From: Verrucomicrobiaceae bacterium
GTDB lineage: Bacteria > Verrucomicrobiota > Verrucomicrobiia > Verrucomicrobiales > Verrucomicrobiaceae
Assembly (NCBI GenBank): GCA_016713245.1
Contig: JADJPM010000001.1
Span: 868,001-932,000, forward strand
Direction: 5' to 3'
DNA: 64,000 nucleotides
In this document: in pieces, positions 1-7,660 of the stretch
Numbering within the stretch: position 1 is the stretch's first letter
Layout of the letters: every line of letters starts with the position of its first letter
The notes under the pieces: generated by a model
What the model saw: the letters and a program-made list of their open reading frames with translations, nothing else
The model's database searches: none
What the model was told of the DNA's origin: nothing
Position numbers and translations under genes: made by a program

Positions 1-148
1 GCTTTCTGACCGAGAAGCGGCTGCATAGATTCGCCGCCTCAAGATAGCCTGAACGGCTGCGAAAGGGCACGAGCGCGCAAAGTGCCCACAGGCCGGAGAT
101 CGTATCCGGCAATTTTCGAATCGGGACGGTGGTCTTGGCAGTTGGCAT
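1..148 (-). CDS. higA: HigA-like antitoxin, N-terminal part (cut by window edge)
   Basis: An ATG lies 6 bases after the higB stop codon and opens a frame of 49 codons that runs off the left edge without a stop. The visible N-terminus contains a leucine-rich segment followed by a PFRSRSGYLEAA stretch. This resembles the short 'PxRPIRSExEYExA' lead that precedes the HTH-XRE domain in HigA antitoxins. The HTH itself would lie outside the window. Toxin-first order with a gap of a few bases is the usual higBA arrangement. HigA would bind and neutralise HigB and repress the operon. The call rests on position plus a weak N-terminal pattern. Confidence 0.6.
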   Translation of the reverse strand, partial: MPTAKTTVPIRKLPDTISGLWALCALVPFRSRSGYLEAANLCSRFSVRK

Positions 149-154
149 GAAAGT

Positions 155-463
155 TTAGAGGCGTTTTTTCCAAACGTTTTTGGAGTATTCAGCGTGACTT
201 AGAAAATCCAAGAGGAAAACCCGCCCGGTGTTGAAATGCACGGCAGCGATCAGCCGAAAGCTGTTTCCTGCGATGTTGAAGACCAAAACGGGTTTCCCGC
301 TTTCCACACGGACCATGTCAGCCTGTGAAAAGTCGGAACGAATCTCCGTCAGCGATTTCCATGTAGCCTTGCGGGTGATCTCAAACCATCGAAGGAGAGA
401 TGGTGCAGCCGATGGATGCTTCCTCGCCCAGTTCAGCAAAGTAGATGGCTTGACGGTGCGCAT
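155..463 (-). CDS. higB: HigB-type mRNA interferase toxin
   Basis: This 102-residue protein has the layout of HigB toxins (RelE superfamily). An N-terminal helix region is followed by a W-K-S segment (residues about 35-37), the 'VFNIAGNSFRLIA' strand pair (about 61-73), and a C-terminal 'HAEYSKN' motif (about 91-97). These match the family pattern VFNIxGNxYRLV...THAEYDKI. HigB enzymes cleave ribosome-bound mRNA. The gene starts only 3 bases after the stop codon of the DUF255 gene, so it may be co-transcribed with it. A HigA-like antitoxin start follows 6 bases downstream. Confidence 0.85.
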   Translation of the reverse strand: MRTVKPSTLLNWARKHPSAAPSLLRWFEITRKATWKSLTEIRSDFSQADMVRVESGKPVLVFNIAGNSFRLIAAVHFNTGRVFLLDFLSHAEYSKNVWKKRL

Positions 464-466
464 GGA

Positions 467-2647
467 TCATTTCGCCAGCAGCTTCTCCACCTCCTCCACC
501 GTCGTGACGGGGGCTTGGCAGGTGAAGTTTTGGCAGATGTAGGCGGCGGGGTGGCCTTCGAGGGGTTTCATGCCGGCGAGGGCTTCGTTGTGCTTGGAGA
601 GCCATTTTTGGGCTTCACCGCCGTCGGCGTGAAGGAGGGCGGCGTTGGGCAAAAATTGGCGACGGAGGTGGTTGGCGAGCTTTTGGAACTCGGGGGCCGA
701 TTTGTCGCCGGCGAGGACGATTTGGGTTTTGCCGCGATGGAGGAGGTCGAAGGCCATCGACATGACGGGGACGGCGGAGGCGCTGCTTTGAAGCGTGTTG
801 CCGAAGAGGGCGAAGATATTCTCGGCCTGCGACTTGTAGCTGTCCTTCGCGAGCAGAGCGCTGAGGCGGACGAGGTTGAGGGCGGCGAGGGAGTTCGGGG
901 AGGGCTCGGCGCCGTCGTAGTCTTCTTTGATGCGCAGGACGCTGTTCGGCATGTCGGTGTGGACGCTGAAGTAGCCGCCGTTTTCTTTGTCGAGGAACTG
1001 CGCGTCCATTTCGCTTTGCAGGGAAACGGCCCACTGGAGCCATTTCACGTCGAAGGTGGCTTCATAAAGGTCGAGTAGGCCGTGGATGAGGCAGGCGTGG
1101 TCGATGGAGAAGGCTTTGGGGCCGCGCTGACCTTCGCGCCAGGAGCGGTGCAGTTCTTTGCCGGGTGTGGTGCAAAGTTGATCGTGGATGAACTGCGCGG
1201 CCTGGGTGGCGAGCGTGATCATTTCGGCATCGCCGAGGGCCGCGCCGCAGCGGGCGAGGCCGGCGATGGTGAGGCCGTTCCACGCGGTGATGATTTTGTC
1301 GTCGCGATGCGGACGCGGGCGCTTGTTGCGGGCCTCGATGAGCTTGTCGATGGCGGCGTCGATGATCGTTTTGATCTCCTCGGCGGTCTTCTTGAAGTAC
1401 TCGCCGGTCTTTTTGAAGGAGACGGCGCGGTAGAGGGTGTTGAGGCCCTTCAATTCGCCATGCGGATCGCTCTCGGGGCGGGCGTTGCCATCGCGGCGGG
1501 CGCCGTAGGCGTAGCGGAAGATATTGCCGTGCTCCTTGCCGAGGATCTCGTCGATCTCGGCGGCTTTCCATACGTAGAAGGCGCCTTCGGTTTTGTGCTC
1601 GGCATCGGCGGTGGCGAGGCTATCGGCATCCTCGGCGGAGAAGAAGCCGCCCTCGGCGTGGCGGAGGTCGCGCTTCAAATAGGCGACGGTGCTGCGGATG
1701 ATGGTTTCAAAGAGCGCGTTGCCCTCGGTGAGCTTCCACGCGTCGATGTAGGCGCTGAGGAGCTGCGCTTGATCGTAGAGCATCTTTTCGTAGTGCGGGA
1801 TGTGCCAGTAGGCATCGACGCTGTAGCGGTGGAAGCCGCCGCCGAGGTGATCGCGCATGCCGCCATTGGCCATGGCACGCAGCGTTTTGACGGTCATCTC
1901 CATGGCCCAATCGCTCTCGTGGCTGCTCGATTTGTCCTCGCGCTTCGCGAAGGCGCGGTGAATGCGCATGAGGAGGTTCAAACCGGTGGGTCGCGGGAAT
2001 TTGGGAGCGCCGCCGAAGCCGCCTTCGTGGTAATCAAAGCTGCCGCTGAGGTCGTCGTAGGCTTTTTGCATCACGGCCGCGGGATCGATGCCGGTGACTT
2101 CCTTGTTTTCGTTGTCGAGATGCTCCTGGAGCTTCTCGACGGACTTGCTGGCGCGTTCTTCGACGCCTTTGCGATCCTCCTTCCAGATCTTCGACAGCTC
2201 GGTGAGCAGATGTTTGAAGCCGATGCGTCCCGGCGTGTCCTCCGGCGGGTAGTAGGTGCCGCCGTAGAACGGCTTCAGCTCAGGCGTGAGGAAGACGCTC
2301 ATCGGCCAGCCGCCCTGACCGCTGGCGGCCTGGACGTAGGTCATGTAGGTGAGATCGACATCGGGCCGCTCCTCGCGATCGACTTTGACGGGGATGAAGT
2401 GCTCGTTGAGCAGCTTCGCGGTGTACTCGTTCTCAAAGGACTCGCGTTCCATGACGTGGCACCAGTGGCAGGTGGAGTAGCCGGAGGAGAGGAAGATGGG
2501 CTTGTCCTGCTCTTTGGCCAATTTGAAGGCTTCTTCGCCCCAGGGCAGCCAGTTCACGGGGTTGTGGGCGTGCTGCAAAAGGTAGGGCGAGCGCTCCTTG
2601 GCGAGGGCGTTGGTGTGCTTGGGCGAGGTGGGGGTGGTTTCGCTCAT
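467..2647 (-). CDS. DUF255 / thioredoxin-domain protein (YyaL/SPATA20 family)
   Basis: The protein has about 726 residues from the ATG chosen. The frame stays open further upstream, but the conserved family start (N-A-L-x-x-E-x-S-P-Y-L-x-Q-H-x-x-N-P-V-x-W) lies 13-33 residues after this ATG. Residues about 20-180 form the DUF255 thioredoxin-like domain with the family CHWC motif (C60, C63). The remainder resembles an (alpha/alpha)6-barrel, N-acylglucosamine-2-epimerase-like region. The length matches the family (about 650-750). The molecular function of these cytoplasmic proteins is not established. The gene lies downstream of rpsA, separated by a terminator, and directly upstream of higBA. 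Confidence 0.9.
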   Translation of the reverse strand: MSETTPTSPKHTNALAKERSPYLLQHAHNPVNWLPWGEEAFKLAKEQDKPIFLSSGYSTCHWCHVMERESFENEYTAKLLNEHFIPVKVDREERPDVDLTYMTYVQAASGQGGWPMSVFLTPELKPFYGGTYYPPEDTPGRIGFKHLLTELSKIWKEDRKGVEERASKSVEKLQEHLDNENKEVTGIDPAAVMQKAYDDLSGSFDYHEGGFGGAPKFPRPTGLNLLMRIHRAFAKREDKSSSHESDWAMEMTVKTLRAMANGGMRDHLGGGFHRYSVDAYWHIPHYEKMLYDQAQLLSAYIDAWKLTEGNALFETIIRSTVAYLKRDLRHAEGGFFSAEDADSLATADAEHKTEGAFYVWKAAEIDEILGKEHGNIFRYAYGARRDGNARPESDPHGELKGLNTLYRAVSFKKTGEYFKKTAEEIKTIIDAAIDKLIEARNKRPRPHRDDKIITAWNGLTIAGLARCGAALGDAEMITLATQAAQFIHDQLCTTPGKELHRSWREGQRGPKAFSIDHACLIHGLLDLYEATFDVKWLQWAVSLQSEMDAQFLDKENGGYFSVHTDMPNSVLRIKEDYDGAEPSPNSLAALNLVRLSALLAKDSYKSQAENIFALFGNTLQSSASAVPVMSMAFDLLHRGKTQIVLAGDKSAPEFQKLANHLRRQFLPNAALLHADGGEAQKWLSKHNEALAGMKPLEGHPAAYICQNFTCQAPVTTVEEVEKLLAK

Positions 2648-2717
2648 GGTTGGGGGATGCAGCGAACGTTCCCGCGATGGGGAAGGTTGCAAGAAGAGGT
2701 CAAAGGCTCCTAGCCAC

Positions 2718-2748
2718 AAAAAGAGGGGACGCCTCGCGGCGTCCCCTC
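2718..2748 (-). terminator. Rho-independent terminator of rpsA
   Basis: A perfect 11-bp stem (positions 2723-2733 pairing with 2738-2748) encloses a 4-nt loop. Read on the minus strand it is followed by a run of five U (2718-2722). It lies 27 bases past the rpsA stop codon and separates rpsA from the downstream DUF255 gene. Confidence 0.9.
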
Positions 2749-2775
2749 CGGGATGGAACTGGGTGCTGGAAGCTC

Positions 2776-4455
2776 TTACGAGCCGCCGGGGCGCCATTCT
2801 TCGGTGGCGAACTTGAAGGCCTGCTCCAGGCCGACGAGGTCGGTGCTGGGCTTGAGGGCTTCGAAGGCGGCGCTTTCCTTCTGGATGTCGGCGTCGCTGT
2901 AGTTCATGGCCTTGATGGAAAGGCCGATGCGGCGCTCCACCTTGTCCACCTTGATGACACGGGCTTCGACTTCGTCGCCCACATTGAGCTTGTCCTTGAC
3001 CTTCTCGATGCGCTCCTCGCTGATCTGCGAGATGTGCACGAGGCCGTCGATGTCGTCTTCGAGCTCGATGAAGGCGCCAAAGCTGGCGATCTTCGAGACG
3101 CGGCCCTTGACGACTTCGCCGACCTTGAAGCGGCCGTCGATCTCGCTCCACGGATCGGTTTCGAGCTGCTTCATGCCGAGAGAGATGCGCTGGTTGGCCT
3201 TGTCGATGCCGAGAACGACGGCTTCGACTTCCTGGCCCTTCTTGAGCATTTCGGACGGGTGGTTGATCTTGCGGGTCCAGCTGAGGTCGGAGACGTGGAT
3301 CATGCCGTCGATGCCTTCTTCGAGTTCGACGAAGGCGCCATAGGCGGTGAGGTTGCGGACCGGACGGGTCATCTTCGTGCCCACAGGGTAGCGAGCGTCG
3401 ATATCGTCCCACGGATTCGTGTCGAGCTGACGCACGCCGAGGCTGATCTTGCGCTCGTCCTTGTTGATGCCAAGAACGACGGATTCGATGATCTGACCGA
3501 CGGCGAGAACATCGCTCGGACGGGCAATGCGCTTCGTCCAGGAGAGCTCGGAGACGTGGATGAGGCCTTCGACGCCTTCTTCCACTTCGACGAAGGCACC
3601 GTAAGCGACGAGCTTGGTGACCTTGCCGCGGACCTTGTGGCCCACGGGGTAACGGTTCTCGATGTTTTCCCAGGGATTGTTTTGGAGCTGCTTGAGGCCG
3701 AGGGAGACACGCTCTTTCTCGCGATTCACTTCGAGAATGACGACGTCCACGGCCTGACCGATGCCGACCATCTCAGAAGGATGGTTGAGGCGGCCCCAGG
3801 ACATGTCGGTGATATGAAGCAGGCCGTCCATGCCGCTGAGGTCCACGAACACACCGAAATCGGTGATGTTCTTGACGATGCCAGTGACCTTGTCGCCCGG
3901 ATTGACGGAATCGAGGAACTTCTGGCGCTGCTCGGAACGCTCGGCCTCAATGACTTCGCGGCGGGAGAGCACGATGTTTTTGCGCTCGTCGTTGATCTTG
4001 ACGATCTTGAACTCGAACACCTTGCCGACGTATTCGTTGAGGTCCTTCGGCGGGATGATGTCGATCTGGCTGCCTGGCAGGAAGGCTTCGACGCCCACGT
4101 TGACCATGAGGCCGCCTTTGACGACACTCTTGATCTTGCCTTTGACGAGACCGCCGTCTTTGAAGACGTGGTAAATTTTTTCCCAGTTCTGGCGGTGGGC
4201 GGCTTTCTCTTTGGAGAGAACGACCATGCCTTCGTCATTTTCGAGACGCTCGAGCAGGACTTCGACTTCGTCGCCGACCTGGATGTCTTCGTCTTCGAAT
4301 TCGTTCGAGGGGATGGCGCCTTCGGACTTGTAGCCGATGTCCACGAGGACGACTTGGGGTTTGATTTCGAGGATGCGACCCTTGACGATGGATCCCTCGG
4401 AGAGCTCGCGGAAAGAACCTGCGATCAGGTCGGCGAGCGATGCGTTTGCACTCAT
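2776..4455 (-). CDS. rpsA: 30S ribosomal protein S1
   Basis: The 559-residue protein has six consecutive S1/OB-fold repeats, at about residues 20-90, 108-172, 193-262, 278-348, 365-435 and 452-521. This is the six-domain architecture of Gram-negative S1 proteins. Repeat signatures such as 'TDFGVFVDLSGMDGLLHITDMSW' split over residues about 198-222 and the recurring 'YGAFVE' are clear. S1 binds mRNA at the 30S platform and unwinds structured leaders. The ATG start is unambiguous. About 200 bases separate it from the divergent methyltransferase gene and contain GC-rich dyads, which may be an S1 autoregulatory leader (inference). Confidence 0.97.
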   Translation of the reverse strand: MSANASLADLIAGSFRELSEGSIVKGRILEIKPQVVLVDIGYKSEGAIPSNEFEDEDIQVGDEVEVLLERLENDEGMVVLSKEKAAHRQNWEKIYHVFKDGGLVKGKIKSVVKGGLMVNVGVEAFLPGSQIDIIPPKDLNEYVGKVFEFKIVKINDERKNIVLSRREVIEAERSEQRQKFLDSVNPGDKVTGIVKNITDFGVFVDLSGMDGLLHITDMSWGRLNHPSEMVGIGQAVDVVILEVNREKERVSLGLKQLQNNPWENIENRYPVGHKVRGKVTKLVAYGAFVEVEEGVEGLIHVSELSWTKRIARPSDVLAVGQIIESVVLGINKDERKISLGVRQLDTNPWDDIDARYPVGTKMTRPVRNLTAYGAFVELEEGIDGMIHVSDLSWTRKINHPSEMLKKGQEVEAVVLGIDKANQRISLGMKQLETDPWSEIDGRFKVGEVVKGRVSKIASFGAFIELEDDIDGLVHISQISEERIEKVKDKLNVGDEVEARVIKVDKVERRIGLSIKAMNYSDADIQKESAAFEALKPSTDLVGLEQAFKFATEEWRPGGS

Positions 4456-4658
4456 GTGATGTTATTTACGGGTTGGGAGCGTTCGGTGGGTGAACCGCTG
4501 ATGTGCTTCCGCTCCGGAGGCACACAGCGGGCTTTCGTCCCGCAGCACCAGAGGGTGCCCGGACAAGAGGGCCGCCATAGTCGGGGTGAACGTCGTTTTG
4601 GCAAGGCCGAAGTTCGGGGTGGGTCGCCGCCTTGCTTTCCTCGACGAAAGCCGTTTCA

Positions 4659-5297
4659 ATGGCGGCCCGCCACGCCCTCATGCCCCCCGATTCTCCCCTG
4701 CCCCATCTTGCCAGCCCCACTGGCGGCCTGCCATCGTCTGTTCGCTGGGCGCAGCTCATGCTGGCGGACCGCCTGCGGCCCGGTGATGTGGTGGTCGATG
4801 CCACGATGGGGAATGGGCATGACACGCTCTTCCTGAGCCAGTGCGTCTCGCCGGGCGGGATGGTGTTTGCTTTCGATGTGCAGGCGGCAGCGCTGGAGGA
4901 GACGCGGAAGCGGGTGCCCCCGGAGATGAGCACGCTTTTCCATGCCGGGCATGAAACGATGGCGGAAAACCTGCCGGTGGAGCTTCACGGCAAGATCGCG
5001 GCCATCATGTTCAACCTCGGTTACCTGCCGGGCTCAGATAAAACCTGCATCACCCGCACGGAAACGACGCTGGCGGCCTTGGCGCAGGCCATCGAGCTCC
5101 TGAAACCAGGCGGAATCCTCACGCTGGCGGTTTATCCCGGCCATGAAGGTGGGGCGGAGGAGAGACGGGAGATCGCCCAATGGGCCGCAGGTCTCGATTC
5201 GAGGCGTTTCGAGGTGCAGCACCTCCGCCCGGTGAATCGTAGTGCCGCCCCGCCGGAGTTGTGGACGGTCTGGAAGACGGCCCCGATGAAAAAATGA
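4659..5297 (+). CDS. SAM-dependent methyltransferase, YtqB/MnmM (PF06962) family
   Basis: The SAM-binding motif I 'VVDATMGNGHDTLFL' is followed by an acidic 'AFDVQ' strand and the family signature 'MFNLGYLPGSDK...T....T..AL..AI.LLKPGG'. These match the YtqB family, once called rRNA methylase. Bacillus YtqB/MnmM finishes the mnm5 modification at wobble uridine 34 of tRNA, so a tRNA-modifying role is the best guess. Three in-frame starts exist: TTG at 4632, ATG at 4659 and ATG at 4680. None has a strong Shine-Dalgarno. The middle one is given, and the core domain begins after all three. Confidence 0.85.
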   Translation: MAARHALMPPDSPLPHLASPTGGLPSSVRWAQLMLADRLRPGDVVVDATMGNGHDTLFLSQCVSPGGMVFAFDVQAAALEETRKRVPPEMSTLFHAGHETMAENLPVELHGKIAAIMFNLGYLPGSDKTCITRTETTLAALAQAIELLKPGGILTLAVYPGHEGGAEERREIAQWAAGLDSRRFEVQHLRPVNRSAAPPELWTVWKTAPMKK

Positions 5298-5370
5298 CTC
5301 CCTTCCGGGAATTCCGGCGAAAGTTTCCCATCTCACCCCACGCATGATGCACAACATCACATCACCAGCC

Positions 5371-6045
5371 ATGAAATCCCTCGCCAAACTCCTCACCACC
5401 GCCCTCTTTGCCGCCATGAGCCTACCCGCCTCCGCCGCTGATAAACCTGCCGCCAAAACCGAAAAAGCCTACATCGGCGGCGGCTGCTTCTGGTGCGTCG
5501 AAGCGCAGTATCTGATGCTCAAGGGCGTGAAGAAGGTCGTCAGCGGCTATTCCGGCGGCAAGACCTTCAACCCGACTTATGAAGACATTTGCACGGGTGA
5601 AACCGGCCACGCGGAGGTCATCGAGATCGAGTTCGATCCGGCGGTGACGACCTTTAAAGAGATCGTCGAGCTCTTCTGGGATGCTCACGATCCCACCAGC
5701 GTGACGAAGGAACCCATGGAAAAGCACGGTAAGCTCCTCCCGAAAGGCACCCCCTACCAGGGCAATGACTACGGCACGCAATACCGCTCCATCATTCTCT
5801 ACACCAACCCCGAGCAGAAGCAGATCGCCGAGGCTTCGAAAGCCGCCTTCCAGCCGAAGTTCAAAGACCCCATCGCCACGGAGATCGTGCCGCTGGTGAA
5901 GTTTTACAAGGCGGAGGACTATCATCAAAACTTCCAGGAGCGGAATCCCAACCAGGGCTACGTCCGTGGGGTGGTGACTCCGAAGGCGGAGAAGTTCAAG
6001 CACACGCTGGAAAACCAAGGTAAGCTCAAGGAAGAGAAGAAGTAA
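5371..6045 (+). CDS. msrA: Peptide-methionine (S)-S-oxide reductase, exported
   Basis: The catalytic GCFWCVE motif (C39 and C42 in the numbering used) and the downstream 'GYSGG...PTYEDICTGETGHAE', 'DPTS' and 'YGTQYRS' blocks are all present, so this is a complete MsrA. It reduces methionine-S-sulfoxide in proteins. The first about 22 residues (positive start, hydrophobic core, A-S-A-A end) look like a Sec signal peptide, which implies a periplasmic repair role. A second ATG nine codons upstream (5344) would place polar residues before the signal, so the internal ATG is preferred. No MsrB domain or neighbour is seen. Confidence 0.95.
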   Translation: MKSLAKLLTTALFAAMSLPASAADKPAAKTEKAYIGGGCFWCVEAQYLMLKGVKKVVSGYSGGKTFNPTYEDICTGETGHAEVIEIEFDPAVTTFKEIVELFWDAHDPTSVTKEPMEKHGKLLPKGTPYQGNDYGTQYRSIILYTNPEQKQIAEASKAAFQPKFKDPIATEIVPLVKFYKAEDYHQNFQERNPNQGYVRGVVTPKAEKFKHTLENQGKLKEEKK

Positions 6046-6064
6046 TCCGCCAACTCTATCTCCC

Positions 6065-6838
6065 ATGCCCCCTCGTCCTTGGATCATTGCCGAAACGAAC
6101 TGGAAACACGTCAAAGAGACGCCTTACGAGGTGGCGGTGCTGCCGATGGGGGCCACGGAGGCACATAACTGGCACCTGCCCTACGCCACCGATTCGCTCC
6201 AAAATGAAGCCATCGCCGCCGAGGCCGGTCGGGTGGCCTGGGAGGCTGGGGCAAAGGTGGCCATCCTGCCCAACATCCCCTTTGGCGTGCAGACAGGACA
6301 GCTCGAAATCCCCTTCTGCATCAATATGAACCCGAGCACCCAGATGATGGTGCTCGAAGATGTGATTTCGAGCCTCGAAGGCGTAGGCGTGAAAAAGTTC
6401 TTCATCCTCAACGGCCACGGCGGTAATGACTTCCGCCAGATGCTCCGCGAGTTGCAAGGACGGCACCCGAAGATGTTCCTCAGCACCGTGAGCTGGTTCA
6501 ACGCCGTCAAAGGTGACGACATCTTCGACATCCTTGGGGATCATGCCGACGAGCGGGAAACCAGCCTCATACTCCACCTCCACCCGAACCTTGTTTTGCC
6601 AAAAAGCGAGTGGGGGCCCGGCACGGACAACCGCTGGAAGCTCAAAGCCATCCACGAAAAGTGGGCCTGGGCCCAGCGTGACTGGCTGAAAGCCACCAAT
6701 GACACCGGCAGCGGCGATCCGCAGCATTCCACGGCTGAAAAAGGCAAGCGCTACCTCGAAGCCCTCGGAGCCAAGATCGGCTCCTACCTGGTGGAACTGG
6801 CGCAGGCGGATATCACGGCGCTTTACGAGCGGCCTTGA
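6065..6838 (+). CDS. Creatininase-family amidohydrolase
   Basis: The 257-residue protein has the creatininase fold motifs. These are 'PMGATEAHNWHLPYATD' (metal-binding E, H and D, residues about 27-43), 'LNGHGGND' (about 115-122) and 'HADERETS' (about 157-164). Length agrees with the family (about 240-270). Members hydrolyse creatinine or related cyclic amides, or act in riboflavin/F420-type pathways as formamide hydrolases. Substrate cannot be told from sequence. It follows msrA by 19 bases on the same strand and may be co-transcribed. No signal peptide is apparent. Confidence 0.88.
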   Translation: MPPRPWIIAETNWKHVKETPYEVAVLPMGATEAHNWHLPYATDSLQNEAIAAEAGRVAWEAGAKVAILPNIPFGVQTGQLEIPFCINMNPSTQMMVLEDVISSLEGVGVKKFFILNGHGGNDFRQMLRELQGRHPKMFLSTVSWFNAVKGDDIFDILGDHADERETSLILHLHPNLVLPKSEWGPGTDNRWKLKAIHEKWAWAQRDWLKATNDTGSGDPQHSTAEKGKRYLEALGAKIGSYLVELAQADITALYERP

Positions 6839-6846
6839 GCCGTTTT

Positions 6847-7392
6847 TCAGCTTGGTCGGACCTGGGGCTGAATGCGGGAGATCATCTCGCGGACGTGCTG
6901 GGCCTTAAATGCACGCGGTTTGAGCACGGCGAGGCTTTTAGCGGGCGAACCCCAGCGGAGGACGCGGATGTTCACCTTTCGAGTGCCCCAAAGATTCATC
7001 AGTCCGGTAGTCGGCTGATAGATATCGATCGTGCGCGTGCCAACCAGAGCCCGGCCGTAATCATCCACCACATAGACGCTTGGATCTCCCTGAATTTGGA
7101 AGACGGTGCCCAAGGGGTAGATCGACCAATCGGCGGCCGCGCTGCGAACCGTCCCTGCCTTCAACTGGGTGCCCACGGCGGTGCGGGCCCCATACTGAAG
7201 ATGGTCCGCCTCAGTGTGGGTGTAGGCGGTGGTTCTAACGCCTGGGATGACCTGTCCGGCGGTGCGGATCGGCGCTGATACGGCGAGCGGAGTCTGAGCT
7301 GGAGGCTGAAGCTTTCCAGCGAGGGAGCTGGCACAAACAAACGCGATGCAGAGGGGAACGGAGGCGATCAAGATGAGGTGGGGGGTATTCAC
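6847..7392 (-). CDS. 3D-domain (RlpA/MltA-like double-psi barrel) exported protein
   Basis: Residues about 60-160 contain the three conserved aspartates of the 3D domain, in 'AADWSIYPLGTVF', 'VVDDYGRAL' and 'TIDIY'. The typical 'MNLWGTRKVNIRVLRWG' end follows. This domain occurs in MltA/RlpA-type peptidoglycan-acting enzymes. A hydrophobic N-terminal segment (residues about 5-25) looks like a signal peptide or anchor. The start codon is GTG. It converges tail-to-tail with the creatininase gene. Lytic activity is plausible but not shown, since no separate catalytic domain is visible. Confidence 0.82.
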   Translation of the reverse strand: MNTPHLILIASVPLCIAFVCASSLAGKLQPPAQTPLAVSAPIRTAGQVIPGVRTTAYTHTEADHLQYGARTAVGTQLKAGTVRSAAADWSIYPLGTVFQIQGDPSVYVVDDYGRALVGTRTIDIYQPTTGLMNLWGTRKVNIRVLRWGSPAKSLAVLKPRAFKAQHVREMISRIQPQVRPS

Positions 7393-7598
7393 GCTCCGCC
7401 GAGCAGGCAGAAGAGCCCACCCGGCAAAGGGGCGGCGATGGTGTCGAGTTCACCGGGGGTGTCAAACCGTGATTTGGCCGCCTCCTTGCCCTCTCATCCG
7501 GCTCGAATTATCTGATGGGGACAAGTTTCAGTGCCGTCATGGCACTTTGGGAGTGTGTTTTCCAGCAGTGGCGTTCGTTTGTTCACTTCCCAGCTCAA

Positions 7599-7630
7599 GA
7601 AAAAGGGGCTGACGCATCTGCGTCAGCCCC
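7599..7630 (-). terminator. Rho-independent terminator
   Basis: A 12-bp perfect stem (7603-7614 with 7619-7630) has a 4-nt loop. On the minus strand it is followed by a U run (7599-7603). It lies 30 bases past the stop of the secreted C-anchored protein gene. A-rich sequence on the other flank could make it work in both directions. Confidence 0.88.
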
Positions 7631-7660
7631 TCACAAAAAAATCAATGCGATGAAAACGGG

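Noticed and set aside
2650..4836. Very long plus-strand open frames antisense to DUF255/rpsA (also 1082-2713, 30045-32711, 34873-36216, 37493-39454, 39451-40905, 40930-45039)
   Set aside because: They lie opposite certain genes with clear domains. They are Glu/Val/Gly/Ala-rich mirror images of high-GC coding sequence and show no domain of their own.
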